Source of the DNA: Candidatus Dadabacteria bacterium | Lineage (GTDB): Bacteria; Desulfobacterota_D; UBA1144; Nemesobacterales; UBA2774 | DNA: 6,960 nt | Reading direction: 5' to 3' | Assembly (NCBI GenBank): GCA_003229065.1 | Contig: QIHJ01000280.1 | Location: forward strand, 1 to 6,960 | Shown here: in pieces, positions 1 to 5,899 of the stretch | How positions within the stretch are numbered: the stretch's first letter is position 1 | How the letters are laid out: every line of letters begins with the position of its first letter | Made by a program: the position numbers and the translations under genes | Notes under the pieces: model-generated | Database searches by the model: none | Seen by the model: only the letters and a program-made list of their open reading frames with translations | What the model was told of the DNA's origin: nothing

Positions 1-1
1 G

Positions 2-724
2 AATCTGGTGAGCGCCGGTATCGGGGACCTAGTGATCGCAAGCCGCCAGTTTGATAGAGCAGCCTCGCTTGCCGAGCGCCTGAACGGGAGTCCTGTAAGA
101 TTCGAGGAGCTTTACTACCATTTAAAAGACATGGACATTGTTATTACAGCTACGGGATCCTCTGATTTTATAATCAAAACCTCACACGCAAAAGAGTCGC
201 TTAAGCTAAGGAATAATGAGCCTGTATTTATGATCGATATAGCCGTGCCGCGCAATATTGACCCCAGAGTGGAAGAGCTGCCCGATATATATCTATACGA
301 TATTGACGACTTAAAGGGTGTGCTTGATGAGAATATCAAGACCAGAAAAGAGAGCGCTTCAAAAGCGGATGATATAGTGCACGAGGTCGAGCGAGCGTTT
401 GAGGCCTGGATTGTGGGATTAAAGGCTGTGCCTGCGATCATAGAGCTAAAGAAACGCTTTGAGACGATCAAAAACCTCGAAGTTGAGAGAGCACTCTCAA
501 AGCTCGATAGCTATACGGACAAAGATAAGGATGTGATCGAGGCAATGGCGTCGCGGATTGTAGGCAAGATACTCCACGGACCGCTCACTAAACTGAAAGA
601 AGAGGCTTCGACCTCTATGGGAGCGCTTTATGTGGATTCGGTAAAAAAACTTTTTGAACTTGGTAACGACCTCCTGATAGTCGAAGAAGAGGAAGATGAG
701 GCCCAGTCTCAGGATTGGAACTAG
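2..724 (+). CDS. hemA: Glutamyl-tRNA reductase, C-terminal part (5' end outside window)
   Basis: This is the 3' part of the gene for the NADPH-dependent enzyme that reduces glutamyl-tRNA(Glu) to glutamate-1-semialdehyde, the first committed step of C5-pathway tetrapyrrole synthesis in the cytoplasm. The frame is open from base 2, so the GTG at 8 is an internal valine codon, not a start. About 240 residues are visible; the family is usually a little over 400, so the catalytic N-terminal domain and the start of the Rossmann domain are missing. What remains begins inside the NADPH-binding domain (IASRQFDRAASLAERL, then VITATGSSD and MIDIAVPRNIDP, a family signature). It continues into the long spinal helix and the C-terminal dimerisation helices (AWIVGLKAVPAIIELKKRFE, then RIVGKILHGPLTKLKEEAS). 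The gene ends 29 bp inside hemC, which suggests translational coupling. Identification is firm. Confidence 0.95.
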   Translation, partial: NLVSAGIGDLVIASRQFDRAASLAERLNGSPVRFEELYYHLKDMDIVITATGSSDFIIKTSHAKESLKLRNNEPVFMIDIAVPRNIDPRVEELPDIYLYDIDDLKGVLDENIKTRKESASKADDIVHEVERAFEAWIVGLKAVPAIIELKKRFETIKNLEVERALSKLDSYTDKDKDVIEAMASRIVGKILHGPLTKLKEEASTSMGALYVDSVKKLFELGNDLLIVEEEEDEAQSQDWN

Positions 725-1625
725 AGGGAGCGGGCTCGCTCTCTGGCAGGCCCGCCATGTGGAGCGTCTTTTATCTGAACACCACCCGGAAATAAATACT
801 GAAATCATAGTAATAAAAACAACAGGGGATAAGAACCTCGAGTCTCCGCTATCCGAGATTGGCGGTAAAGGGGTGTTCGTAAAAGAGATAGAAGAAGCTC
901 TTCTTGACGAGCGGATAGATATAGCCGTTCACAGCTTGAAGGACGTCCCGGCAGAGCCTCCGGAAGCTCTGGTACTAAGGGCGTATGTGAAACGTCACGA
1001 TCCCAGGGACGCTGTCATAACTCGCTCGGGGCTTAAGCTCGGCGAGCTTCCCAACGGCTCAAGAGTAGGCACCGGGAGTCTCAGGAGGGCGTCTCAGATA
1101 CTTCACCATTACCCCGGACTTAAGATAGAACATATTCGTGGAAATGTGGATACGAGGGTAAGGAAACTCAGGGAAGGAGAACAATACGACGCTATTGTAC
1201 TGGCGCTCGCGGGGCTTGAGCGTATGGGCCTTGGGGCGCACGTGACCGAGATTGTTTCGGAAAAGACGGTTGTGCCCGCCCCCGGGCAGGGGATAGTGGC
1301 GGTTCAGTCCAGAGAGTCCGACACGACTACAAACGAGCTTCTTAAATCAATAAACCACAGTGAGACCGCACTTCAGGCTATAGCCGAGAGGGCTTTTTTA
1401 AAGAGGTTGTCCGGGGACTGTAACGTCCCGCTCGGGTGTCTTGCGGAGACCGACGGAAACAGTATTTATATAACCGGGGTGCTGGCAAAACCTGATGGGA
1501 GCGTTCTATTAAAGGAATCGATATCCGGTGTGGTGGGTAATGCAGAGGCGCTCGGAGAGAATTTGGCTGAGGTTATACTTCAAAGCGGCGGCCGGAAGCT
1601 ATTAAAAGATTTGTTAGGGCAGTGA
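696..1625 (+). CDS. hemC: Hydroxymethylbilane synthase (porphobilinogen deaminase)
   Basis: The enzyme condenses four porphobilinogen molecules into hydroxymethylbilane, the linear tetrapyrrole precursor of heme, siroheme and cobalamin. The full-length 309-residue product matches the usual size. Visible signatures are RIGTRGSGLALWQA at the N-terminus, HSLKDVP with the catalytic Asp83, GTGSLRRASQ and HIRGNVDTR with the substrate-binding arginines, PAPGQGI, and GDCNVPLG. Cys242 in the last motif is the attachment residue for the dipyrromethane cofactor and has the same number as in E. coli. The ATG at 696 lies inside the end of hemA; a purine-rich AAGAGG at 687-692 could serve as ribosome site, but at only about 3 nt spacing, so coupling to hemA translation is likely. 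No hemD follows, so uroporphyrinogen-III synthase must be encoded elsewhere. Identification is very firm. Confidence 0.97.
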   Translation: MRPSLRIGTRGSGLALWQARHVERLLSEHHPEINTEIIVIKTTGDKNLESPLSEIGGKGVFVKEIEEALLDERIDIAVHSLKDVPAEPPEALVLRAYVKRHDPRDAVITRSGLKLGELPNGSRVGTGSLRRASQILHHYPGLKIEHIRGNVDTRVRKLREGEQYDAIVLALAGLERMGLGAHVTEIVSEKTVVPAPGQGIVAVQSRESDTTTNELLKSINHSETALQAIAERAFLKRLSGDCNVPLGCLAETDGNSIYITGVLAKPDGSVLLKESISGVVGNAEALGENLAEVILQSGGRKLLKDLLGQ

Positions 1626-1663
1626 TTGCAATATGGGTTTAAATATGTGTGGTTTGCATTGAA

Positions 1664-1670
1664 AAAGGAG
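1664..1670 (+). promoter_or_regulatory. Ribosome binding site of the TPR gene
   Basis: AAAGGAG lies 9 nt before the ATG at 1680. It supports that start and independent translation of this gene rather than coupling to hemC, whose stop is 54 bp upstream. Confidence 0.8.
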
Positions 1671-1679
1671 AATCAATAA

Positions 1680-2114
1680 ATGAGATCGACATTCATAACC
1701 TTACTTTCGTTGCTTGCTCTTGTATTAAGTATGCAGGTTTCTTTTGCGGAAACAGACCAGGGGTACTACATAGAAGCAGGTGTAAAATATCAAGCTGGAG
1801 ATTATAAGGGAGCGATAGAGTTATATACGAAAGCGATTGAGCTCAACCCAGAGCTTGCGGTCGCTTACAATAACCGAGCGGCTGCGGAAGTACGTTTACA
1901 AAGATACGAGGCCGCTTTGAAGGATTATGATAAAGCTATAGAGATTGCGCCTGATTTTATAGGAGCTTACTTCGGGAGAGGTTTAACTAAGATTCTAATG
2001 TTCGATGAAGAGAAAGGCTGCATCGATCTTTATAAATCAAGGGAATTGGGCCACCCTGATTCGAAGTCCCCGATTAAGAAGTTCTGCAAAGAGCCCGAAT
2101 CAGAGACTAAGTAG
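1680..2114 (+). CDS. Small exported TPR-repeat protein
   Basis: This 144-residue protein has a Sec-type signal peptide: MRS, a hydrophobic core at about residues 4-18, and a likely signal peptidase I cut after SFA (residue 23). The mature part is almost entirely tetratricopeptide repeats: about residues 26-59 (ending ELNP-EL), 60-93 (EIAP-DF) and a diverged third from 94-127. A lysine/glutamate-rich tail follows. Two cysteines, C114 (GCIDLYKSRELG) and C136 (KKFC), sit where many small periplasmic TPR proteins carry a Cys pair, and they could form a disulfide once exported. TPRs bind protein partners, so a periplasmic scaffold role is plausible, but the partner cannot be read from the sequence. 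It follows hemC on the same strand; nothing in it suggests a role in heme synthesis, so the link may be positional only. Confidence 0.88.
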   Translation: MRSTFITLLSLLALVLSMQVSFAETDQGYYIEAGVKYQAGDYKGAIELYTKAIELNPELAVAYNNRAAAEVRLQRYEAALKDYDKAIEIAPDFIGAYFGRGLTKILMFDEEKGCIDLYKSRELGHPDSKSPIKKFCKEPESETK

Positions 2115-2174
2115 ATTAATATAATTATATCTCCATTTATTTGTTCATGCTTACATGATATTATTCATTTTTTG

Positions 2175-2181
2175 TAAGGAG
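2175..2181 (+). promoter_or_regulatory. Ribosome binding site deciding the GTG start of the exonuclease
   Basis: TAAGGAG ends 6 nt before the GTG at 2188 and selects that codon as start. Another GTG at 2181 is out of frame and overlaps the site. Confidence 0.8.
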
Positions 2182-2187
2182 TGAGCG

Positions 2188-3018
2188 GTGCTATTATTAA
2201 ACCCCTCTGAAGTGTGGTTTTCCTTCCTCGATGTCGAGACCACGGGTCTTGACCCCGCAGGCGGCGACAGGGTCTGCGAAATTGCAATTATCAAAACACT
2301 AAACGGTGATATAGTGGATCAGTTTGTGACCCTCATAAACCCCGGTATAACAATACCCCCGAGTGCGGTTTCCATTCACGGCATAACCGACTCTATGGTC
2401 CAGAAGGCTCCCTTTTTCAGGCAAGTTGCTACAGAGGTGTTGGATTTTCTGAAAGATTCGGTGATCGTAGCTCATAACGCGGCATTTGACCTTGAGTTCC
2501 TGGATGCGGAGTTAAGGAATCTCAAGCTCACACTTCCCGAAAATAAAGTGATAGATACGCTCGGTATTGCCAGGAGATACTATAGCTTTCCGAGCAACAG
2601 CCTCGGGGAAATAGCTAAAACTATTGGGATACTGACTGATTGCGAGCACAGGGCGCTTGCGGATGTAACGACGACCAAAGGAGTCCTTGAATATTTTCTG
2701 GCGGAGCTTGCCCGGAGGGGAATAAGGTTAAAAAGACTAAAGGATGTACTGAAGCTCCAGGGAAAAGCAGTCGAGCTAAAAGCCTCAAACGAGCTGGTGC
2801 TTCCCGGGGAGATTGAAGAAGCGCTCAGGGAAAAGGGGAAGCTCCGGATCAAATACCTCTCCGCGTATAAAGAGGAGACTTCTACCAGGGTTATCGAGCC
2901 CTTCGATATCAGCGTGAGTAAGTCAAGCACTTACATACACGCATATTGCCATTTAAGAAAAGAAAGGTGTACCTTCAGGCTGGACAGAATATTGGATATT
3001 AAGACTATCAGGGATTAA
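2188..3018 (+). CDS. DEDDh 3'-5' exonuclease (Pol III epsilon type) with C-terminal WYL-like domain
   Basis: This 276-residue protein is predicted cytoplasmic. Residues about 10-177 form an RNase T/DnaQ-fold exonuclease. Exo I is FLDVETTG (D15, E17), Exo II is AHNAAFD (D101), and Exo III is EHRALADV (H154, D159). All five DEDDh residues for two-metal-ion catalysis are therefore present. SIHGITDSMV, typical of the epsilon/DinG/PolC exonuclease family, is also seen. After a charged linker (178-205), residues about 206-274 look like a WYL domain: RIKY near its start, R234-VIEPF, TYI (248-250) where WYL normally stands, and R260-x3-R264-LDRI at the end. WYL domains are ligand- or nucleic-acid-sensing modules, often in regulators and defence-associated proteins. 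The likely role is repair or nucleic-acid processing; it is probably not the replicative proofreading subunit because it lacks the usual epsilon tail. The GTG start is supported by a good ribosome site. Confidence 0.88.
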   Translation: MLLLNPSEVWFSFLDVETTGLDPAGGDRVCEIAIIKTLNGDIVDQFVTLINPGITIPPSAVSIHGITDSMVQKAPFFRQVATEVLDFLKDSVIVAHNAAFDLEFLDAELRNLKLTLPENKVIDTLGIARRYYSFPSNSLGEIAKTIGILTDCEHRALADVTTTKGVLEYFLAELARRGIRLKRLKDVLKLQGKAVELKASNELVLPGEIEEALREKGKLRIKYLSAYKEETSTRVIEPFDISVSKSSTYIHAYCHLRKERCTFRLDRILDIKTIRD

Positions 3019-3023
3019 GAAGC

Positions 3024-3458
3024 TTAAACTTCCTGCTCGTCCGTTGGTGCGTCGTCCCCGTTTGTTGTATCGGTGTCAGAGCCGCTCTCATCGGCTCCGC
3101 TCTTGTCTTCACCCGGTTTTGAATCGGTATCCGAAGACAGTCCGTCTGAGGAGTCTGAATCGGGGATTTCTCCGAGCTCGAGTTTTAAGTCTATTATTTC
3201 AGCTTGAAGCCTCTTGTTCTGGGCTATCATTCTCTGATTTGCAATCCTAAGATCGGTGATTTGCTTCTTCATGTCGGCGATGAAAGCATCGAGTTTGGAT
3301 GAGTCCTGCTTTAGCTGGTCAAGCTCCTGTTTCGTCATCTCAAGCGTGGACATGGTAGCTTCATGCACCTGCTTCTTTCCCTTGTTCTCACAACCGGCCA
3401 TGAGTGAAGCCGAAGTCAGTAATAATGCCGTCAACATTAGCGCGCTTAACTTTTTCAT
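3024..3458 (-). CDS. Lipoprotein with coiled coil and acidic disordered tail
   Basis: This 144-residue protein has a type II signal peptide: MKK, a hydrophobic stretch, then LMAGC, with Cys23 as the lipidated residue. Met at -3 of the lipobox is slightly unusual. Glu24 at +2 does not suggest inner-membrane retention, so outer-membrane anchoring is likely. Residues about 30-97 have a heptad-like pattern (LDQLKQDSSKLDAFIADMKK, then ITDLRIANQRMIAQNKRLQ), which suggests a coiled-coil rod. From about residue 98 the chain is Asp/Ser/Gly-rich, strongly acidic and probably disordered. The layout resembles small Lpp-like or spacer lipoproteins, but no named family is recognised. The ATG at 3458 has a strong GGGAGG site 9 nt upstream. 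The gene converges on the exonuclease gene with 5 bp between stops and no visible terminator there. Confidence 0.85.
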   Translation of the reverse strand: MKKLSALMLTALLLTSASLMAGCENKGKKQVHEATMSTLEMTKQELDQLKQDSSKLDAFIADMKKQITDLRIANQRMIAQNKRLQAEIIDLKLELGEIPDSDSSDGLSSDTDSKPGEDKSGADESGSDTDTTNGDDAPTDEQEV

Positions 3459-3468
3459 CTTTAAATAG

Positions 3469-3474
3469 CCTCCC
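3469..3474 (-). promoter_or_regulatory. Ribosome binding site of the lipoprotein gene, overlapped by inverted repeats
   Basis: On the minus strand GGGAGG lies 9 or 10 nt before the ATG at 3458. The site partly overlaps the palindrome CCGATATCGG (3473-3482). Its GAGGC (3472-3468) can also pair with GCCTC at 3493-3489 just upstream. Confidence 0.7.
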
Positions 3475-3480
3475 GATATC

Positions 3481-3494
3481 GGCCTTATGAGGCC
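3481..3494 (-). repeat. Small hairpin in the lipoprotein leader (GGCCT/AGGCC)
   Basis: GGCCT at 3481-3485 and AGGCC at 3490-3494 form a perfect 5-bp stem with a 4-nt loop. In the leader RNA it sits just upstream of the ribosome site and competes for bases with a second pairing that would hide that site. A regulatory role is inference. Confidence 0.45.
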
Positions 3495-3514
3495 TGAATC
3501 TATTTCGTACTCTT

Positions 3515-3543
3515 AATTTATATTTATAAACCCCTCTTGTCAA
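3515..3543 (-). promoter_or_regulatory. Sigma70-type promoter of the lipoprotein gene
   Basis: On the minus strand a perfect TTGACA (3543-3538) is followed after 17 bp by TAAATT (3520-3515), a 4/6 match to the -10 consensus. The overlapping TATAAA at 3522-3517 is a better -10 match at 15 bp spacing. Transcription would start near 3507 and give a leader of about 50 nt. Confidence 0.6.
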
Positions 3544-3580
3544 CAGGGTTTTTCATACTTTTAAGGGCAAGCCGAAACAC

Positions 3581-3609
3581 TTGACAGGGCAGTGAATATC
3601 CCATAAGCT
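3581..3609 (+). promoter_or_regulatory. Sigma70-type promoter of the initiator tRNA
   Basis: A perfect TTGACA (3581-3586) is followed after 17 bp by TAAGCT (3604-3609), which keeps the first two and the last -10 bases. Transcription would begin near 3616, about a dozen bases before the tRNA. The region 3538-3609 thus holds two divergent promoters. Confidence 0.55.
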
Positions 3610-3627
3610 ATTCAGCCTTACTACAGA

Positions 3628-3704
<77 letters not shown>

Positions 3705-3856
3705 ATTATTTCAATAACTTACGTTACTCTCCACGGTGCAGCAAGCTCCCATGTCAGTGGATTTGTCAGTAAGTCAAAATGGAAAAAGACATTAAATAGC
3801 CGAAAAACATAAAATCAAGACTTTATGATTCTATTTAAATTTGGCTCTAGATAAGA

Positions 3857-4320
3857 TCAGAGCATGTTTTGGTTTAAATTGTTCAGCAACAGCTTATACA
3901 TATCTTTATCCCTGTTATTAAACTTAAACTCACTTTTTTTAGATGCAAATTAAAGTTCTCTCTGTGCACTCCATTAAATTTCTGAAGCCCCTTCTTAGCA
4001 AAACTCCAGAAAGACTCTATCCCGTTTATATGTGATCTTCCATTAGAGAATTTATTGTCCCTGTCATCCACTCTGTAATGTTTGGGATACCCTATGTCTA
4101 CCAGCCCGTTGTAACTCCCCATTTGTCCGAATGAATTACACTCTCAACTTCCACTTTGCCCCTAATAATAGCCTGTAACGTGGCCCTTGAGCAATCAGGC
4201 ACTATCTCCGTGTGCACCTTCCCGTTCCTCTCCAATATTCTCCAATACTATCGTCTTACCGTATTTCCCTCTGCCGCGCTTTCCCCTTATTCTCCTGGCG
4301 CTTCTTCTACGGACAGGACA
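3857..4320 (-). pseudogene. Decayed IS1595-family (ISXO2-like) transposase remnant
   Basis: Four minus-strand pieces in different frames join into one ISXO2-like transposase. Piece 1 (about 4320-4240) reads RRRSARRIRGKRGRGKYGKT. Piece 2 (about 4238-4119) reads ILERNGKVHTEIVPDCSRAT and, further on, VIHSDKWG, keeping the second catalytic Asp. Piece 3 (about 4122-3941) reads SYNGLVDIGYPKHYRVDD then HINGIESFWSFAKKGLQKF, keeping the conserved E of the family. Piece 4 (about 3934-3857) reads EFKFNNRDKDMYKLLL and ends at a TGA. The frame breaks lie near 4240, near 4118 and at a run of seven T/A pairs at 3934-3940. The zinc-ribbon N-terminus and first catalytic Asp are absent, with an in-frame stop just upstream at 4329-4327. 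No complete terminal repeats were recognised. The element is therefore a dead fragment next to the tRNA. Confidence 0.85.
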
Positions 4321-4337
4321 GTTAAGTCATAAAGATT

Positions 4338-4380
4338 AAAAAAGGGGCGCGGAACTATTGCACCGCAGCCCCTTTTTTTT
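4338..4380 (-). terminator. Rho-independent terminator of the YHS gene (also works in the other direction)
   Basis: GGGGC (4344-4348) pairs with GCCCC (4368-4372), and GCGG (4349-4352) pairs with CCGC (4363-4366), with a single bulged A at 4367 and a 10-nt loop. The stem is flanked by A6 (4338-4343) and T8 (4373-4380), so it can terminate in both directions. It lies 32 bp beyond the YHS stop codon. Confidence 0.9.
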
Positions 4381-4411
4381 AGTCGTCCACTCACTTGGGA
4401 AATGCATTGTA

Positions 4412-4873
4412 TTAAAGATCAGCCGGAGCTTTATCTTTAATGCCGGGCCAGTTTTGATCTGCCTTGACGATGTTGCCCGGAATATCTTCGAACCACATTT
4501 TCTGTATGTTTTTGTCGAGGTTCAGATAGAGCTTCCCGTCAACTATTTTCCATACTTCGGGGTCGCCTACGAATTTCTTGTTAACAGAGACTCCGAACGC
4601 GCAGTATCCGCCGTATACGGGCAGATACTTCTCCGGACTCTTTTCAAAAGCGTTCTTATTCTCTTCATTAGCAAAGAGATATGTAACTCCCTCAACAACT
4701 ACCAGATTGTTGCCGTCTCCCCTAAGGAGTTTTCCTTCCGTGCGGTATGATACGAGGTCGTATCCCAGCACGCCCGTGGTGCTATTTTCAACCCCCGCCG
4801 CAAATGATTCAACTGCCCAAAAGCTTAGTGCTACTACCAATATTGTTAACATTATAGATTTTATTCTATTCAT
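4412..4873 (-). CDS. Exported YHS-domain protein
   Basis: This 153-residue protein has a Sec signal peptide: MNRIK, a hydrophobic core at about 7-20, and a probable cut after SFA or FAA (residue 25 or 26). The mature part follows the secreted YHS-domain pattern closely. It has GYDLVSYRTEGKLLRG, then VTYLFANEENKNAFEKSPEKY, then LPVYGGYCAFGVSVNKKFV, then DPEVWKIVDGKLYLNLDKN, ending with ADQNWPGI. The YGGYCA cysteine is the conserved feature of these proteins. YHS domains are linked to metal handling in several contexts, such as copper ATPases, but the role of this stand-alone periplasmic type is not settled and none is assigned. The start is supported by AAGGAGA at 4879-4885, 5 nt upstream. A strong terminator follows. 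The cupin gene lies 91 bp upstream on the same strand, so co-transcription is possible. Confidence 0.9.
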   Translation of the reverse strand: MNRIKSIMLTILVVALSFWAVESFAAGVENSTTGVLGYDLVSYRTEGKLLRGDGNNLVVVEGVTYLFANEENKNAFEKSPEKYLPVYGGYCAFGVSVNKKFVGDPEVWKIVDGKLYLNLDKNIQKMWFEDIPGNIVKADQNWPGIKDKAPADL

Positions 4874-4939
4874 GATAATCTCCTTATTAAAATTGATTTT
4901 TTCAGGGAGATATACTCCCCTATACCATTTTAATCTCTA

Positions 4940-4955
4940 CATATGCACGCATATG
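4940..4955. repeat. Perfect 7+7 dyad in the cupin-YHS gap (operator-like)
   Basis: CATATGC (4940-4946) and GCATATG (4949-4955) are exact inverted copies separated by AC. The dyad lies 67-82 bp upstream of the YHS start and just past the cupin stop. It has no T-run, so it resembles a binding site for a dimeric regulator more than a terminator. No regulator family can be named. Confidence 0.4.
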
Positions 4956-4964
4956 CTAAATGAC

Positions 4965-5474
4965 TTACACATACTTGATGCCGTACTTCTCTGAGAGCGC
5001 ATCGGCCTCGGCCTCAGTGGGCTCGCCGTTATTGTATAGAGCGGCCATCTCAACGAAATAATTATCAAACTGCCCCGGCAGTATAGTGTCTATCACAACG
5101 CTCGGGGTGTTGCCTACGTTAGTGAACCCGTGCGGTATACCCCGCGGCAGGAGCGCCATAACGCCCGGAACCGCCAACATAGTCTGATCGCCGAGAGATA
5201 CCTCGATCTCGCCTTCGAGCACATACACGAGCTCGTCTTCGTTCTCGTGCACATGAGCTGCCACTCCTTTCCCGGGAGGGGTTACTATCTGGATCACCGA
5301 AAATACGTTATTCGTGTTTTCGCTCTTCACCTTGTGTATAAACTCGCCGCCCGCTATGTTCAAAACATCGCCCCCGTCGGGTACCACTATTATCGGGTCC
5401 TGCTTGAAGGCGTTCCCTTCTCCGTCTATAAAATAGACACTATCCTTTGCTTCTGTTGAATTATTTACTGACAT
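4965..5474 (-). CDS. Quercetinase-type cupin protein
   Basis: This 169-residue single-domain cupin has no signal peptide and is predicted cytoplasmic. Cupin motif 1 is PPGKGVAAHVHENEDELVYV, continuing LEGE, with metal ligands H74, H76 and E81. Motif 2 is PGVMALLPRGIPHGFTNVGN, with ligand H115 and conserved N119. All four 3-His/1-Glu metal ligands of the germin/quercetin 2,3-dioxygenase type are present, so metal binding is likely. The substrate cannot be told, as such cupins range from dioxygenases to isomerases and sensors. The start at 5474 is preferred over the in-frame GTG at 5483 because the strong AGGAGG site at 5488-5483 would overlap that GTG, while it is about 8 nt from the ATG. The YHS gene follows on the same strand. 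Confidence 0.88.
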   Translation of the reverse strand: MSVNNSTEAKDSVYFIDGEGNAFKQDPIIVVPDGGDVLNIAGGEFIHKVKSENTNNVFSVIQIVTPPGKGVAAHVHENEDELVYVLEGEIEVSLGDQTMLAVPGVMALLPRGIPHGFTNVGNTPSVVIDTILPGQFDNYFVEMAALYNNGEPTEAEADALSEKYGIKYV

Positions 5475-5481
5475 GCTTATC

Positions 5482-5488
5482 ACCTCCT
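5482..5488 (-). promoter_or_regulatory. Ribosome binding site deciding the cupin start
   Basis: AGGAGGT on the minus strand lies about 7 nt before the ATG at 5474. It runs into the upstream GTG (5483-5481) and so rules that codon out as the start. Confidence 0.85.
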
Positions 5489-5899
5489 AGTGATAATTTA
5501 CGGCGTTTGGTTTTAATGATCGCCATATTCATGTCCCCTATAAGTACAAGTGCCGTGCCAAATGGTGTGAGGTGTGAGAAATCAAGCGTAACCCTCATAT
5601 ATTATTATGTAATGTGATCGCCCGGTTGAGCATCCGTCTCAGCATCGGGCGCATACTTTTTACGAAATACCACAACGTGCTGATATCCCACAAAATCTAG
5701 CAAAACTTAAGATCGGGATGACAAGAGGGAGCGTACAACTAGTCCTTAATTAAGCTCATCACAGTCTTTGTCGAAGGATGTCAAATTAGATTCTTAGCTG
5801 TTGTGGAAAGCTGCGTTATGTGTTACAGTGAACTCATTAGGTGTGGTTATTGATGATCTAATCTAATGAATTCAAACTAAGAAGTCGGGAGGATAGAAT
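5489..5899. other. Noncoding stretch between cupin and small secreted-protein gene
   Basis: About 410 bp with no credible reading frame on either strand. It should contain the cupin promoter (minus strand) and the promoter of the gene starting at 5900. The only plus-strand candidate noticed is TTGTGG (5801-5806), 17 bp, TACAGT (5824-5829), which is modest. No convincing cupin promoter was found. A terminator-like hairpin lies at 5619-5661. No tRNA, insertion-sequence end or known riboswitch was recognised. Confidence 0.6.
5619..5661 (+). terminator. Terminator-like hairpin within the noncoding stretch
   Basis: CGCCCG (5619-5624) pairs with CGGGCG (5646-5651). Inside it TGAG (5627-5630) can pair with CTCA (5638-5641) around a 7-nt loop. 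Five T residues follow at 5657-5661, five bases beyond the stem, which weakens a terminator reading. No plus-strand gene lies directly upstream, so it would end either an unseen small RNA or read-through. Confidence 0.35.

Noticed and set aside
115..471. Open frame on the minus strand opposite hemA
   Set aside because: It is a shadow of the well-supported hemA frame; the translation is low-complexity Ser/Ile-rich with no family signature or ribosome site.
2119..2130. ATATAATTATAT palindrome between the TPR and exonuclease genes
   Set aside because: It is AT-only and short, as expected by chance in AT-rich spacer; no T-run hairpin or convincing promoter could be built around it.
3705..3856. 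Possible integrase remnant or attachment site behind the tRNA
   Set aside because: No repeat of the tRNA 3' end and no integrase-like motif was found on either strand; only the IS1595 remnant beyond it is supported.
4902..4921. GGGAG/CTCCC hairpin upstream of the YHS gene as cupin terminator
   Set aside because: Only 5 pairs, and on the transcribed strand it is followed by A residues rather than T residues.
4358..4994. Two plus-strand open frames opposite the YHS gene
   Set aside because: They are antisense to a clearly recognised YHS protein with signal peptide and ribosome site; the first even starts inside the terminator hairpin.
5130..5459. Plus-strand open frame opposite the cupin
   Set aside because: The minus-strand frame carries both complete cupin motifs; the antisense translation has no recognisable features.
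5481..5483. GTG as start of the cupin gene
   Set aside because: It overlaps the AGGAGG ribosome site, which instead serves the ATG at 5474.
5717..5728. TGACAAGAGGG shared with the lipoprotein promoter region (minus strand near 3540)
   Set aside because: A single 11-base match in opposite contexts with no matching -10 element here; probably chance.
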